Below, piece by piece: positions 11,480 to 23,731 of a DNA stretch of 64,000 nt. This DNA comes from Mytilus galloprovincialis (taxonomy: Eukaryota > Mollusca > Bivalvia > Mytilida > Mytilidae). Both the position numbers and the translations under genes were made by a program. Below the pieces are notes generated by a model that did no database searches, was not told where the DNA came from, and was given only the letters and a program-made list of their open reading frames with translations. The first letter of the stretch is position 1. Each line of letters starts with the position of its first letter. The stretch covers positions 48,355,535 through 48,419,534 of the forward strand of contig NC_134843.1 in the NCBI RefSeq assembly GCF_965363235.1, in the 5' to 3' direction.

Positions 11480-11760
11480 ATTTATCGCTATTTTGTGCAT
11501 TTTTCCTTTGATCTTTTTTGTGATAATTTTTCATATCATGCTACGCGCTTGAGATGAAAAATTATCGCTAGAAACTAAGCAGGCACGTGGCGTTGCTAAC
11601 GAAATTGACATGAAATTGACAACGTCGTCATAGGTAAAATAGTGATAAACAGATTATCATTGGTCATCTCAACTCGATTGCCTTTCTCGCTTTCGCCATC
11701 CCGGCTCAAGCGAGAAAATCGATCTCGTTGAGATAATCAACGATAATCTATAAATATCTG
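11480..11760. repeat. Composite foldback: two adjacent hairpins
   Basis: The first unit has outer arms TTTATCGCTATTTT and AAAATAGTGATAAA, with an inner stem ATAATTTTTCAT / ATGAAAAATTAT. The second unit, from about 11651, pairs AGATTATC...CATCTCAAC with GTTGAGATAATC...GATAATCT around a CTCGC/GCGAG core. The two probably belong to one compound foldback element. Confidence 0.55.
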
Positions 11761-12442
11761 TTATAAATGTTGCTTTCAATATGATTGTGAATATTTTTCG
11801 TAAAAAATGAAAAAATACTTGTTACTTGAAATGACTTCTTTATGAGGTGTCGATCATAAAATTATTGGGAAAGTCTGAAAAATGAAGGCCCGAATTTAAA
11901 CGATTAAACTGAATTAAGAAGGCTGAATTTTTACATATGTCTTAAGCTGTAAATTTAACCATTTATACCATCATTATTATTTACTGTTTATTCGTAGACT
12001 TAGTCCAGTAGTCGGTATCATTGGATATCCCAAAGCCATGTGCATTATATCTATACATATCTACATGATTAACCCTTCTAATATTCTATTTCATTAGTGT
12101 ATTTAAATTAGTTGCGTCTGAATGAATGACAAGAAAATCTTTTGTTTTAATTTTTACTTCAAATTCAAATAATAGTACTTTTGTGTATTGATTTAAACTG
12201 TACAGTTCATATAATTACTAGTTTTCCAATTACCGTTTTAGTAGTGTACACATATGATTAAATATTTGTAACAGTAAGCCGTGGATCGAATTTAAAATTT
12301 TATTTTATTATGTTGGAAATGAACAGATTATCGGCATACATATATATAACTGCATATCAGTGAGAGTAAACATGTAAGTGTACGTATCAACAAAAAATTG
12401 CCCTGATTTAAATCAAACTTTACATTGTAAGAAATAACCAAT
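11761..12442. other. Upstream region of the TRIM gene
   Basis: AT-rich. No TATA box or splice acceptor stands out. The TRIM start codon at 12443 lies in the context AACCAATATGG, and a 5' UTR and promoter are presumed here. Confidence 0.3.
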
Positions 12443-14449
12443 ATGGCCGAAAGAGTAGTGAGGAATATTGAAAATGATTATTTAATGTGCAGTGTGTGTT
12501 TGGGGCGGTATGAAGATCCTCGGCTTCTTCCATGCGGACACTCCTTCTGCAAGAGTTGTTTGTCGGAACATATTCTGCAGACTGTTACAGACAGAGACAC
12601 CCTATCGTTCAACTGTCCGATTGATCGTAGTCAGGTTCCTAAACCGAGAGGAAATTTGAATCCGAGAGAATGGGGTAAACAATTTCCACCAGATACTTTC
12701 ATGAACAATCTGATACAGGCTGTAAAGATTCACGAGGGGACGACGAGTGAGGGAGACGATGGAGGAATTATCATACCAAGTCGTCAGCAATACCCTAACA
12801 TCCCTGTCCAGGTACAAATGGAGGCACCCACTAGTGACAATGGAGTATATTGTGAAAACCACAGTGGAAGACCAATCGAGTTTTTTTGCTTAGCATGCAA
12901 TCTAATAGGATGTTCATTATGCGCAGTTCGTGAGCATCGAGGACAAAGTTGCGAATGCGTGACTATCGAAGAAGCTATTGTAAGGTTTCGCCCACGAATA
13001 GACGCTTTGAGGAGGCGATTTCAGAGTCAAACACAAAGAATTCAAGACTTAGGTTCTGGTGATAACGATAATGACATTGAACTACAAAATAGTAAAGAAT
13101 TAGCTTTGCGATTAATTGACGAAGTTGAATCCGAGGTCGGGCAGTTTTACGAGAGAACTTTACAAGGTATTGAAGACTTAAAACGACAGCTTTTTGAATC
13201 CGGTCGTGTTCAATTACAAGACAATCAGGAATTGCTAATGGTAATGCAAAACATTGAATCAACAAGAGAAGCGTTTGACATAATGTGTCACAACAGTACA
13301 GATATAGAGTTTTTGAACGATTTGCCAAAAGTGGAGTCCCAAGCCGATGAGTATGATAATGCTATCTTGTCTTCAAGTCGTTCAGTTTCATCAATGCAAG
13401 TTGAATTTGTTCAGAATCCCAATTTCCTACAATTTATACGAAATCCACCACCTATCGGTTCAGTTTCAGTATCGTCCCAAAATCATTTACCAGTTGGACG
13501 GATGAACCAAACACGTAATGGTAATTTCAATACAAATCGAAGACAGGCAACTAATGTAATAAACCGAACAAGACCAGTTTCTCGGCAAATTCCAACAGCT
13601 GGTGTTCGGCCAACTCGAACTCCTCGCCCACATAGATATACAGGATCGCGAGTTCAAAAATCGCATGAAGTCATAAATGTAAAAGACCGCGGAGAAGACA
13701 CCATTAGCTGGCAGCTAACTGGTGTTGTTTTCGTCGATAATTCGATCGTTGTCATTGATTCTCATAACCAGATGGTGAGGAAACGCGGAATAGCGGGTAG
13801 TGGTGAAGGGAATGATATTCTTCCTCTAGAACAACCATTATGTGTATGTAACATGGGCTCTACGACAAATGTGGCAGTTACACAACCAGAAAAATCCCAG
13901 ATTTCTATTATTGGGACCAGTGGAAATCTCAATGTTCTTGAAGTAATTAAAACACATAAACCGTATGAAGGAATCTGTCAAATGAACGACAGTAAATTCG
14001 TTGTTTCTTGTATGTCTGGTCGAATATCTATCGATATACTTAGTCGAAATGGGCGAGTTATAAAATGTATTGAAAGATCCCATCTATTTCATTGGCCAAG
14101 ATTTTTGACTATCGCTTCTAATGGGAACATAATTGTCAGTGACAGAGATCAAAAACATGTGATAAGTCTGAACCAATCTGGACAGGTAGTTTGGACTTAT
14201 TCAACCTCAGTATCACCTTGGGGTGTAACTAGTGATAAAAATGGGAAGATATATTTATGCTTAGACAACAATACTGTCCAGGTTATTTCAGAAGAAGGGA
14301 GACTTATTCAAGATAAATTTGTTAACATAAAGGAAGGTGTGAAAACGCCGTACGCTATAACTGCACGGGCTCGCCAAGTAGCTGTAACTGAATATGGATC
14401 GAGTTTATTTGCTGCAAATAGCCCAAATGTACACATATTTACCTTCTAA
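12443..14449 (+). CDS. TRIM-family E3 ubiquitin ligase (RING, B-box, coiled coil, NHL-like propeller)
   Basis: This is a single-exon 668-residue protein. The RING finger spans residues 16-61: C16-x2-C19, C31-x-H33, C36-x2-C39, then C58-P-I-D61, so the last zinc ligand is Asp (C3HC3D type). A B-box type 2 runs from C137/H140 through C149/C152, C157/C160 and H165 to C170/C172. A Gln/Glu-rich helical region (about 177-310) is the likely coiled coil. A basic Asn/Arg/Thr-rich linker (350-405) joins a C-terminal domain (about 410-668) of repeated beta-strand blocks such as GVVFVDNSIVVIDSHNQMVR, like the NHL-type propellers of TRIM2/3/56/71 relatives. The family transfers ubiquitin through the RING and recognises targets with the C-terminal domain. 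Intronless TRIM genes are expanded in bivalves and often linked to innate immunity; that role is inference here. The frame is intact and the RING begins just after this Met, which supports the start. Confidence 0.85.
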   Translation: MAERVVRNIENDYLMCSVCLGRYEDPRLLPCGHSFCKSCLSEHILQTVTDRDTLSFNCPIDRSQVPKPRGNLNPREWGKQFPPDTFMNNLIQAVKIHEGTTSEGDDGGIIIPSRQQYPNIPVQVQMEAPTSDNGVYCENHSGRPIEFFCLACNLIGCSLCAVREHRGQSCECVTIEEAIVRFRPRIDALRRRFQSQTQRIQDLGSGDNDNDIELQNSKELALRLIDEVESEVGQFYERTLQGIEDLKRQLFESGRVQLQDNQELLMVMQNIESTREAFDIMCHNSTDIEFLNDLPKVESQADEYDNAILSSSRSVSSMQVEFVQNPNFLQFIRNPPPIGSVSVSSQNHLPVGRMNQTRNGNFNTNRRQATNVINRTRPVSRQIPTAGVRPTRTPRPHRYTGSRVQKSHEVINVKDRGEDTISWQLTGVVFVDNSIVVIDSHNQMVRKRGIAGSGEGNDILPLEQPLCVCNMGSTTNVAVTQPEKSQISIIGTSGNLNVLEVIKTHKPYEGICQMNDSKFVVSCMSGRISIDILSRNGRVIKCIERSHLFHWPRFLTIASNGNIIVSDRDQKHVISLNQSGQVVWTYSTSVSPWGVTSDKNGKIYLCLDNNTVQVISEEGRLIQDKFVNIKEGVKTPYAITARARQVAVTEYGSSLFAANSPNVHIFTF

Positions 14450-14589
14450 ATAACTAAATGTAGCAGAACCAAACTCTTAGTGTTTGTTATATTATAGATG
14501 ATATTATATACTTGTATTTTGTTTGTACATCTAAATAGAAATGTTTCTCACGGAGTTTAACGAGGTACATAGAGTATTTAAGAAACAGA

Positions 14590-15800
14590 CATGCATGTCA
14601 AGGAACAAATACCATTGCCGGACTTTTTAACGATCGATGAAAAATTGGGCCAAGGTCAGACAAAAACGGTCAGACAGACATTTACACCCTATACAATCAT
14701 TCCATGCAACATATGTAGTTACACTATTGCTTACCGTCGATATGAAAAAACCATAACCTTAACATTGACCAATAAACCGTGGGAAATGATGTCCATGAAA
14801 CATGCCAGACTGCCATGTATACCATACAATTATTACATACACCAAATAGATTTTACATATTGCTTATAGTTTCCCAGAAACGAACTCAACCAGGACAACT
14901 TAACAGTAATCAGTGAACCATGTAAATAAGGTCAAGGTCAGATAAACACATCAGACAGACATGTACACCTAAAATTCCATCCATGCATAAATTATAGTTG
15001 ACATAATGCTTGTTGTATCTAAGAAACTAACTTAAAATAACAATACAAACTTAACATTGACCAATGAATCATGAAAATGCGGTCAAGTTCAGATGACAAT
15101 GCTAGACAGACATGTACACTTGACAATCCATCTTTGCATAATATATAGTTGACATATTGCTTATAGTATCTAAGAAACAATCTGAACTGCGAACACATAA
15201 CATTGTCATTCCATAAAACCAATATAGTTGACCTTTAGCAAATAGTGTAAGAAAAACAGACCTACATATAAAAACTAAACATGGAGCAATGAACCGTAAA
15301 AATGAGATGAAGGTCAAATAAAACCTGTCAGACTGACATGTACATCGTAAAATATTTTCATACACCAAAAAAAGTTAACATATTGCATAAAGTACAAGAA
15401 AAATAGACCGAAAAACACAAAAAGTTAACTTTAACCACTGAACCATGAAAATGGGTTCAAGGTCAGTTGGAACATGCAAGCTCAATATTTTCACATTACA
15501 ATTATTCCATACATCAAATATAATAGACCCATTGCTTTTAGTAATCTGGGATATGGCCTTGATCACAAAAACTTAACATTAACTTAATCATGAAATGAGG
15601 TCGAGGTGACTGATAAAAACTGGCTGACGAGGGACGAGGATCTTACAAGAAACGCACATACTGAATATATATAGTTATCATATTACTCCTAATAAGAGAG
15701 AAATTAACATTACAAAAAAAAAAATCTTATTTCTTTCACAGTAGTCACTGAACCATGAAAATGAGGCCAAGGACAACGACATAATTATGACAAACGAAAA
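14590..15800 (+). repeat. Diverged ~150-bp tandem satellite, about seven units
   Basis: The motif 'CTGAACCATGAAAATGAGGTCAAGGTCAG', given here only as its parts GAACCATGAAAATG and GGTCAAGGTCAG, recurs about every 142-165 bp (one interval near 226). It is accompanied by ACAGACATGTACAC, TTCCATACACCAAAT and TTGACATATTGCTTATAG. Units are well diverged. The same family forms a second array at 43789-47060. Confidence 0.8.
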
Positions 15801-15999
15801 TTTTATAAAAAAAAAGGCATTTTTATACGAAGTACAAAGCATCCAGGACTTCCGTCTTTTAAAATATCAGTATGATGTGTCCCTTTGTCGATCTTTCTGC
15901 GACAGAAGTCGAATTCTCAACAGTAAAGATGCACGGCTTTTAACTAGGTTCTTAAAAATCGCGTTTTCGACATATTAAAGTAAAGCACCTCGTGTGTCA

Positions 16000-16675
16000 T
16001 CGGGGTCATCGGACACAATTCTAAAACTAAATACCCTAATGATGATTGTGGACAAATTTGGTTTTAGTAGTATCGGAGAAGATTTTTGTTAAAAATTACA
16101 AAACATTACATAAAATTGTTTAAAATTAACTATAAAGGGCAATAACTCCTTAAGGGGTCAACTGACCATTTTGGTCATGTCGACTTATTTGTAAATTATA
16201 CTTTACTGAACATTTTTGCAGTTCACTGTTTAACCTTATCTATAATAATATTCAAGATAATAACCAAAACGGCAAAATTTCCTTAAAATTACCAATTCAC
16301 AGGCAGCAACCTAACAACAAGTTGTCCGATTCATCTGATAGATAGATCTTGACCTGATAAACAATTTTACCCCATGTCAGATTTGCTCTAAATGCTTTGG
16401 GTTTTGAGTTATAAGCTTTAGTTTCAGAGATATAAGCCAAAATCTACATTTTACCCCTATGTTCTATTTTTAGCCATGGTGGCCACTCTTGATTGGTTGT
16501 CCTGGTCATCGGACACATTTTCTAAACTATACACCCCAATGATGATTGTGGCCAAGTTTGGTTAAATTTGGTCCGGTAGTTTCAGAGGAGAAGATTTTTG
16601 TAAAAGATAACGACGACGGATGACGAACGCCAAGTGATGAGAAAAGCTCACTTGGCCCTTTGGGCCAGGTGAGCT
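16000..16675 (+). repeat. Interspersed repeat ending in a GCTCACTTGGCCC hairpin, copy A
   Basis: The body carries AGGGCAATAACTCCTTAAGG, GGCAGCAACC, a CATTTTACCCCTATGTTC block and ATGATGATTGTGG. It ends in GACGACGGATGACGAACGCC followed by a hairpin at 16645-16675 whose arms AGCTCACTTGGCCC and GGGCCAGGTGAGCT pair almost completely, then A-rich DNA. I recognise this as an abundant molluscan repeat but not as a named superfamily. Confidence 0.7.
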
Positions 16676-16839
16676 AAAAACCTGAAAATGGAATTATTGT
16701 TGATCTTATATAAGAGTTGAGTAAATATAACTAGAGGCTATTAAGAGCCTGTGTCACTCATCTTGGTATATTTGTATATTAAACAAAGGACACAGATGGT
16801 TTCATGAAAAAAATTGCGTTTTGGTGATGGTGATGTGTT

Positions 16840-17306
16840 TGTAGATCTTACTTTACTGAACATTCTTGCTACTTACAATTATCTCTATCTATAATAATAT
16901 TCAAGATAATAACCAAAATCGGCAAAATTTCCTTAAAAATTACCAATTCAATGGCAGCAACCCAACAACCAGTTGTCAGATTCATCTGAAACTTCAGGCA
17001 GATAGATCTAGACTTGATAAACAATTTAACCCCATGTCAGATTTTCACTAAATGCTTTGGCTTCAGAGATATAAGCCAAAATCTACATTTTACCCTATGT
17101 TCATTTTTAGCCATGGCGGCCATCTTGGTTGGTTGACCGGGTTAAAGGACACATTTTTAAACTACCCCAGTGATGATTGTGGCCAAGTTTGGTTAAATTT
17201 GACCAAGTAGTTTCAGAGGAGAAGATTTTTGTAAAAGTCAACGACGACGGACGACGGACGTCAAGTGATGAGAAAAGCTCACTTGGCCCTCTGGGCCAGG
17301 TGAGCT
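16840..17306 (+). repeat. Hairpin-ended interspersed repeat, copy B
   Basis: A second copy in the same orientation, starting inside the body (ATCTTACTTTACTGAACATT) and ending with the same hairpin at 17276-17306. It is diverged from copy A by substitutions and small deletions. Confidence 0.7.
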
Positions 17307-17859
17307 AAAAAAGAATTGAGAAATCAAAAACTAAAAAGAATTCAAGACCCTAAAGAGTGCTAAGTTCGGTGATTGTAACAACTTATCAAAATTGATTTTA
17401 TACGCAATCAAACTTCAGGACTTAATCGAATCTTGGTAAACATCAGTCCACATGCGATTACTAGTATGTATAAACACATAATATAAAAGAGGCGTCTGTA
17501 TACTATTGAAGAGATCCCGGTCATTTACAGCCATAGCCCTAGTTGAAGTTCAAGCTTTTATTTTTGAAACAGGCACTTGAATTACTATAGATATCGTGAT
17601 ATCGTATACACGGTTGTTGTTTCAGCTTTCCGTATTCTAGGTTAACTAAGCTTACCTGATAACCAATAAATAGCACATACCAAACATCATTCCAATCTAC
17701 AAATAACATCAACCATCAAATTACAGGCCGATATCACCGACAAACTGCTGGCTGAACAATGTAATTACCTTGGTATAACCATAAGTCAAGATGAACAGTC
17801 ACGTGAACTTGTTTCTATATAAAAAAAAAAAGGGGGGGGGGCTTTCAAGAGCCTGAATC
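17307..17859. other. Intergenic DNA, nothing recognised
   Basis: No coding or repeat termini are seen apart from a poly-A/poly-G run near 17822-17841. Confidence 0.3.
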
Positions 17860-19180
17860 GCTCACCTGGAATTTTTTTTTTCATCAATGATTATTTTTGC
17901 TTTTCAATATATTAATGAGTGGCTTAAAACTTCCATTGAAATGTTCTATGTATCTGTCATATTTTCTTCAAAATCAAAGAAATGCATTTTACCCCTGTGT
18001 TCCAAATTAGCCATAGAGGCTATGTTTCTTGACATACAAGAAAATAAAATATAAAATTTATATGAGATACTCTGAAACTCATTCAGCCCAAGTTTGGCTG
18101 AAATTGATTCAACAGTTTCAAAGGAGAAGATTTTTTAAAGTAAGCAAACTAAATGAACAAACTGTAAAAGTGATTTTAAAGGGAAATAACTCCTGAAGGG
18201 GAAAATTGACAATATTGGTCATTGCACTTATTTGTAGATTTTACTTTGCTGAACATTTTTGCTGTTTATACTTTATTGATAATTACCAAAATCTGCAAAA
18301 ATTCCCAATTAAGTGGCAGCAATCCAACAACGAGTTGTTAGATTCATCTGAAAATTTCAGGGCTGACAGAGCTTGGCCTTTTAAACAGTTTTATCTCGCA
18401 TCAGATAAGCTTTTAATGCTTTGGTTTTCGAGATATAAGCCAAAAATTGCATTTTACCCCTACTTTCTATTTTTAGAATTTTTACCAATGGCAGCCATTT
18501 TCTTTTTTCGAAACAGAAAAATAAAACACAAACTTTATTCTAGATACCCTTAGGATCATTCAGCTTAAGTTTGGTTGGAATTGGTTCAATATTTTCAGAG
18601 AAGAAAATTCTTAAAGTTAAAAAACATGACAAACAAATTGTGTAAACTTGTCCTTAAAGGGCAATAACTCCTTAAGGGGTCAATTGCAAATTTTGGTCGT
18701 ATGTACTTATTTGTAGATCTTACCTTGCTGAACATTTTTGCTGTTCAGTTTATCTTTATCATTATTAATATTAAATATAATAACCAATAAATTGCTTCGC
18801 TGAGCGCAGCTGGATACAACGGCAGAAGTTCAACCCTGAACAGTTGGGACAAAAATGGACACAATATTCTCACTTGATACAGTTCTGAATTTGGATTGTA
18901 ATATATATTTGACACAGAATAACTAGTCAAAGAACTTAGAATTGGTTTTATGATTTGAATTTATATATTTTTTGTTTTTGTGCAATTCACTATGCTGTTG
19001 TGAATTGCCCCCCCCCCCCCCCCCCCAAAAAAAAATGTTTACCCCCTTTTTTTTGCTTTTGAGCAATACACTTTGCTGATGCCTTTTGACCCCCCCTTCC
19101 CCCTTTTTATTTGCAAATAGTCCAAAACCTGACATTTCTTTATACATAATTTACAAGAAGTGTAAGGGAGGTAAATTCAT

Positions 19181-19537
19181 GGGGTCGTCCCGATAGTCCG
19201 ACACGCATTAGTCCGACACTCATTGGTCCGACACTCATTAGTCCGACACTCGATAGTCCGACACTCAATAGTCCGACACTCGATCATTTTCCACTACCTT
19301 GAAAAAAAAGTGTGGACACACTGAAATGTCTTGCCTGTATAACGTTAAATTTAAATGATCAATGTCAGGGGCGGATCCAGCCATTTAAAAAAGGGGGGTG
19401 TCTGTGTTCCCAACCCAAGGTACATGTCCCGATACAAATGCATTGATCGGCCAAAAAAGGGGGTCCAACCCACAACTCCCCCCCCCCCCCCCCCAACACA
19501 TGAGGTCGAGGTGAGATATACCCTTTCAGACAAACGT
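19181..19537 (+). repeat. Left terminal inverted repeat of the MULE
   Basis: Six 15-bp units containing GTCCGACAC (19194-19285), then CATTTTCCACTACCTTG, GTGTGGACACACTGAAATGT, a MITE copy (19366-19494) and CCCTTTCAGACAAACGT at the inner end. It matches the right end in inverse order. Confidence 0.8.
19366..19494 (+). mobile_element. hAT-like MITE in the left MULE arm
   Basis: It begins CAGGGGCGGATCCAGCC and contains the family core AAATGCATTGATCGGCC, but stops in a poly-C run and lacks the far terminus. Confidence 0.65.
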
Positions 19538-20430
19538 GTATATATAAAAAAGGAGATTTGGTGTACTTGCCAATGAGACAACTCTAAACAAGAGACCAAA
19601 TGACACAGAAATTAACAACTATAGGTCACCGTACGGCCTTCAACAATGAGCAAAGCCCATGAAGCATAGGCAGCTATAAAAGGCCCCGAAATAACAAATG
19701 TAAAAAAATTCTAACGAGAAAACTAACGGCCAAATTAATGTACAAATAAATGAAAGACAAAGGCCAGATACACAATCATTCCATACTCCAAATATAGTTA
19801 ACATATTACTTATAATAAAAGTGAAATTAACATTGCAAAAATCTGAACTATCCCAGTCTCTCTTTCTGTTACAGAAGTCGCAAGCGAGACACTAAATACA
19901 AAAAGATGTGATGTAATTTCCAATGAGACAACTCTTCACAGGAGACCAAATAACACAGTAATTAACAACTGTAGGCCACCTTACGGCCTTAACTAACTTT
20001 AACCTTGCAATGTACTTTTTAAAAATTATGCCAATTCTATGTTAAGTGAACAATAAGACTGAGATAAAACCCAATTTATCATGCAATTAATAAAAACCTC
20101 ATCAAAGGAACATGTGTACTAAGTTTCAAGTTGATACGAGTACTGCTTCATAATAAACCACATTGACTAAAAATCTGTTTGCACGAACAGACGAACGAAC
20201 TTACGGACAAACGAACATCTGGACAATCGGTCGTACGAATGAACGGACAGACGAACGAACTAGACAATATAATGCCCATGTACAATCATAAAAAAGGAGG
20301 GTGGGTGTAATAGATGAAAGCCACAGTAAACTCAGATTTGAAATAAATGTAGATGCGTAATGACTGGTCTTAAGGTCAATTAAGAATGTCACGTTCTGCT
20401 GGACTTTTTAGAATTACGAACACAAACTTG
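19538..20430. repeat. Repeats lodged inside the MULE, 3' of its gene
   Basis: In order: a CCAATGAGACAACTCTAAAC / GAGACCAAATGACACAG repeat (19550-19760, also at 40905 and 48486), a scrap of the 150-bp satellite (about 19770-19810), a second CCAATGAGACAACTCT scrap (19918-19990), and a repeat with CAGACGAACGAAC words (20000-20280, also near 48100-48310). These are later insertions or rearrangements within the transposon. Confidence 0.6.
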
Positions 20431-20493
20431 TAAGATACGTTTTATTTCAACTTTTATTACACCACCGACAAACGGCTAAACGTCTCAGTCATT

Positions 20494-22702
20494 TCAGTTA
20501 AATTGGGCAACAGTGTACACCATGGCGTCCCAGTACTGATTAAGTGTTCTCTGTCCATTTCTGTAGGAATTCGTTAAACGATCTATCCTTTCTTGAAGAA
20601 GGCGGTACTTCCTCTTTCGAACGGGTGGTCGATCGCCTCGTCTAACGGCTGCAACGGACAAGGCTCCCCTTCTCTCTTCTGTTTTTAACTTCTTCAAAAA
20701 GTACCACAAGTTTGGATGACGTCTGCCAACTACTGCGTTCCATCTCTTGTTGAAAGCTGAAAAATATTTATAATGAATTTTCAAAGGAAAAACAGAAGGT
20801 TTTTTGTGACCCTATTCTGATTTAGTAGTTAGCAAGGATTAAATAACACGTTTCAAATACAAAAGTGAAACTCTTACAATCATGAGATACTGAATTTAAG
20901 CATTTTTGCTTTCTGAATTTCGGGTATGATTGTTACACGGAAGCTTTTATGAAAAACAACAGCTGATCATAAGCGACAGAATCACTTTCCATTTTTTTTT
21001 ATTGGGGCCATTAATACTGATAAATCAAATTATTAATACTACATAGATTGGGGATACATACCGTAACGGAGTGTCATTAATGCATATGCTTTTATGATTT
21101 AATTTGTCATACATGTATATACTTACATTTGACATGATTGTTTGTCCTATTGTCCATATTTCTTTGGTAGACATTCCAAATAACTGGGCTAAACTGTCCA
21201 TTTAGGTAATTTCGTTGGAAGTAAGTTAATAGCTCCCTTAGACCTGGACAATTGTGACATAGTCGTTGAGTAGTTGCATCTTGACGAAACAACTGGAAAT
21301 TTTGTCGAACCACCGCCAATGGAAGATACGCTATGGCCATCATTTTTCTCACACATCTCCTCAGTGAAAGACGTCTGTTAAAGGCATTTCGAAGTCCCTC
21401 TTTCTGAAGTCGCCTCCAGATACTTCTGCAGAAATGAAAGAAACAGCCACACATCCTATAGCTTGGGGAAATTCTGTTTCTGCTGCAGTTATCATTCCGG
21501 TCTCGAAATCTGAAACAATGTTTTGTGGCGATAAATCATTGTTGGTTAACCTTCTGTAACGCCGTTTAATGTGTCTCATAATCTGTCGATAGCTGCCAAT
21601 ATGCTTATCTGTCATTAAAGCATAAACAAATGGAATTACCCTGTCACGGTAGAACCCGTGTATTGTCAAAAATTGCATATATGGACGCGGGACAGACTTA
21701 AAAGTAGCATCTATATATATGTCATTACAATCTCCCAAACACATAAGTGCCTCCCTAGTGCAGAAAACAGCAATTCCCCATCCATTATCTAGTTTACTTA
21801 GGAATTGATCACCATCTTTGGTAAGACACCAGCGCCCGTTGATATCCACATCATTTATTGTGGCTGGGATTGGGGGAATATGTTTCCTTCTTGTCCTGTC
21901 AAGTGATGATCTTAGGCAATCGTATGTTGGGATACTATCCCGTTCATTCCGTGGGACTTGCTGAACAACATTGTCATAAGCCTGTCTTTCGGAGACCTCT
22001 GGATTTGCAGATACATGATTTACCATTCTTTGTCTTATTGATGCAGAGTCAATTGTTTCCTGGTCTTCTTGGTGATCATGCTCGGAAACCTAAAAGATAG
22101 TCAGTCGCAAGTTATGTAGTCTGTTTAAGTACTTATCTTCAAAAACCTAAGAAATTATTAAAAAAGATATGCGCGCAGAAATCTTCTTTTAGGCTCTAGA
22201 GTAATTTCTATATCTCTAAAGTAAAAACCGGTCAGGATGGAATACAATTTACCAAATAGAAAGATTGTCATGATGAAAAGTGACCGATTAGACATGCTCG
22301 TATCAAATGTAAAATTGATATGCTTGAAGTACAAGATGTATAAGATAATAATCGGACCCCCCCCCCCCCCCCCCCCAAAAAAAAGAAAAAAAAAAAGGAT
22401 TCATTTTTACATAAAGACCAAGTTTCTCATTTTACTTCTTTGGTTCCAAGAGGCAATTATGTTTTATTTATAAAAGTATGTTGAGGAATAAAATACATGA
22501 AATGAACTCAACTTACATATAAAACGTCGATATTGTTTGGTGCATTTTGTATGTCAAAAACTGCAGTTCGTAAAGGGGCTCTGCATGTGTTCCTCCAACA
22601 CCGCCAGTGAATTGCGTTTAATCTAATTCTGTTTTTCTGGTACCTGTATCCTTCATGTATTAAGATTTTTCCACCTCGACTACCTTGTACAACATAAGCC
22701 AT
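20494..22702 (-). CDS. FLYWCH/MULE transposase, four exons, non-functional
   Basis: Exons on the minus strand: 22702-22517, 22089 to about 21450, continuing in another frame to 21127, and 20756-20494. The donors are GTAAGT at 22516 and 21126; the acceptors are TTTTAG at 22090 and TTTCAG at 20757. Phases fit (0 and 1). Exon 1 is a FLYWCH zinc finger: SRGGKILIHEGYRY, then IHWRCWRNTCRAPL. Exon 2 carries the MULE core with IYIDATFK (first Asp) and SDFETGMITAA (second Asp). Then comes the MULE C-x2-H box CGCFFHFC and the final exon (FNKRWNAVVGRRHPNLWYFLK). About 470 residues. A one-base frameshift lies near 21450. At the position where I expect the catalytic Glu (TNN..E..NKRW) the sequence has Lys, encoded just before the third intron. 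An in-frame stop 12 nt upstream of the Met supports the start. The protein would cut and join element ends; this copy cannot. Confidence 0.8.
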
Positions 22703-23731
22703 GGATGCTTCTTCAAACGTCGTAGTTCAAATGCCACATGGTTTGAGAACGCTGCACTTTTTTCCAGACTGACCAATAATAATTTACTTTTCATGATGAC
22801 ATCAGCATCAGCTATCCGAATATTTGATTGGCTTATTTCAGCTTCATTTGCATATTGCCCCTCTTTCAAACTCCCCGGTTATGTTGTCAATTGACCGAAT
22901 TTTATATCTACTAAAACTGCACTCACACAAATTAAATATCATATTTAGTAGTATGTATGCGTTATAGTCACCAAAATATACACCGTTGCGCTAATACGTT
23001 GTTTTAGACGTTTTGCACGACGTCGAGTTTATCTGTGCCATTTAAAAAAAACGGAGTAAAATCAGTTAAGCTTTAAATTAACAGATCAGAAAACATGGGT
23101 TGAAGGCGTGTGCATATTAATATAAAACTCAAAACGATGTCAATTTTGCTACAATGACATTTTACTGATTCTTAGTTCTTCATTTACTGTATATTTCTAT
23201 ATAAATTCCAGTTTTTTAATATCCTATTTTTCAAAGATTCATTAGTTAAATGATTAAATAGAGACGCATTAAATGACCCGCAAAAAATACGTGTTTAAAG
23301 AACGGTGCAAGTTCGTCCAAAAACGGAACAACATGCGTAAGTCTATAAGAATGTGTAATGCTTTTCTTACGTCCATGAACAATTCTATCTACAACTTGAG
23401 AAAATAATGTAAGAAATTATCACATCGTATGAAAATCGTGATATTGTCCATGTCTTGATTGTGTGTGCATAAGACTTGCTATCTTTGAGTTATAACGCGG
23501 TATTTTAGTTTTTTATTTCGATCCAACATATATGGTTATATTTACAGTACATGTAGGTTTTCATTTCATACAAATTCTGATTTTTTTATTGGTGCAATGT
23601 ATAAGAATATAAGCTAAGTAGTTTGTAGAGGCAATGTTCAATTAAAAACAAAAATCCCGATGTTCTATATTCACAGTTTCACTCGAAAAACGAAAGTTGG
23701 AAATCGTCAGTGTCGGACTAACGATGAGTGT
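22703..23731. other. MULE 5' region, upstream of its transposase gene
   Basis: Non-coding DNA between the transposase start and the right arm. Promoter elements are presumed but not identified. A minus-strand frame at 22660-22869 overlaps exon 1 in another phase and is not taken as coding. Confidence 0.4.

Noticed and set aside
12975-13328. Minus-strand frames under the TRIM gene
   Set aside because: Shadows of the TRIM coding sequence, which has a clear domain structure on the plus strand.
19194-19285. CRISPR-like array of short repeats
   Set aside because: Units are contiguous 15-mers without unique spacers, mirrored at the other end of a transposon in a eukaryotic genome.
21858-22100. 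Plus-strand frame over the MULE transposase exon
   Set aside because: Antisense shadow of exon 2; the minus-strand frame has splice sites and MULE motifs.
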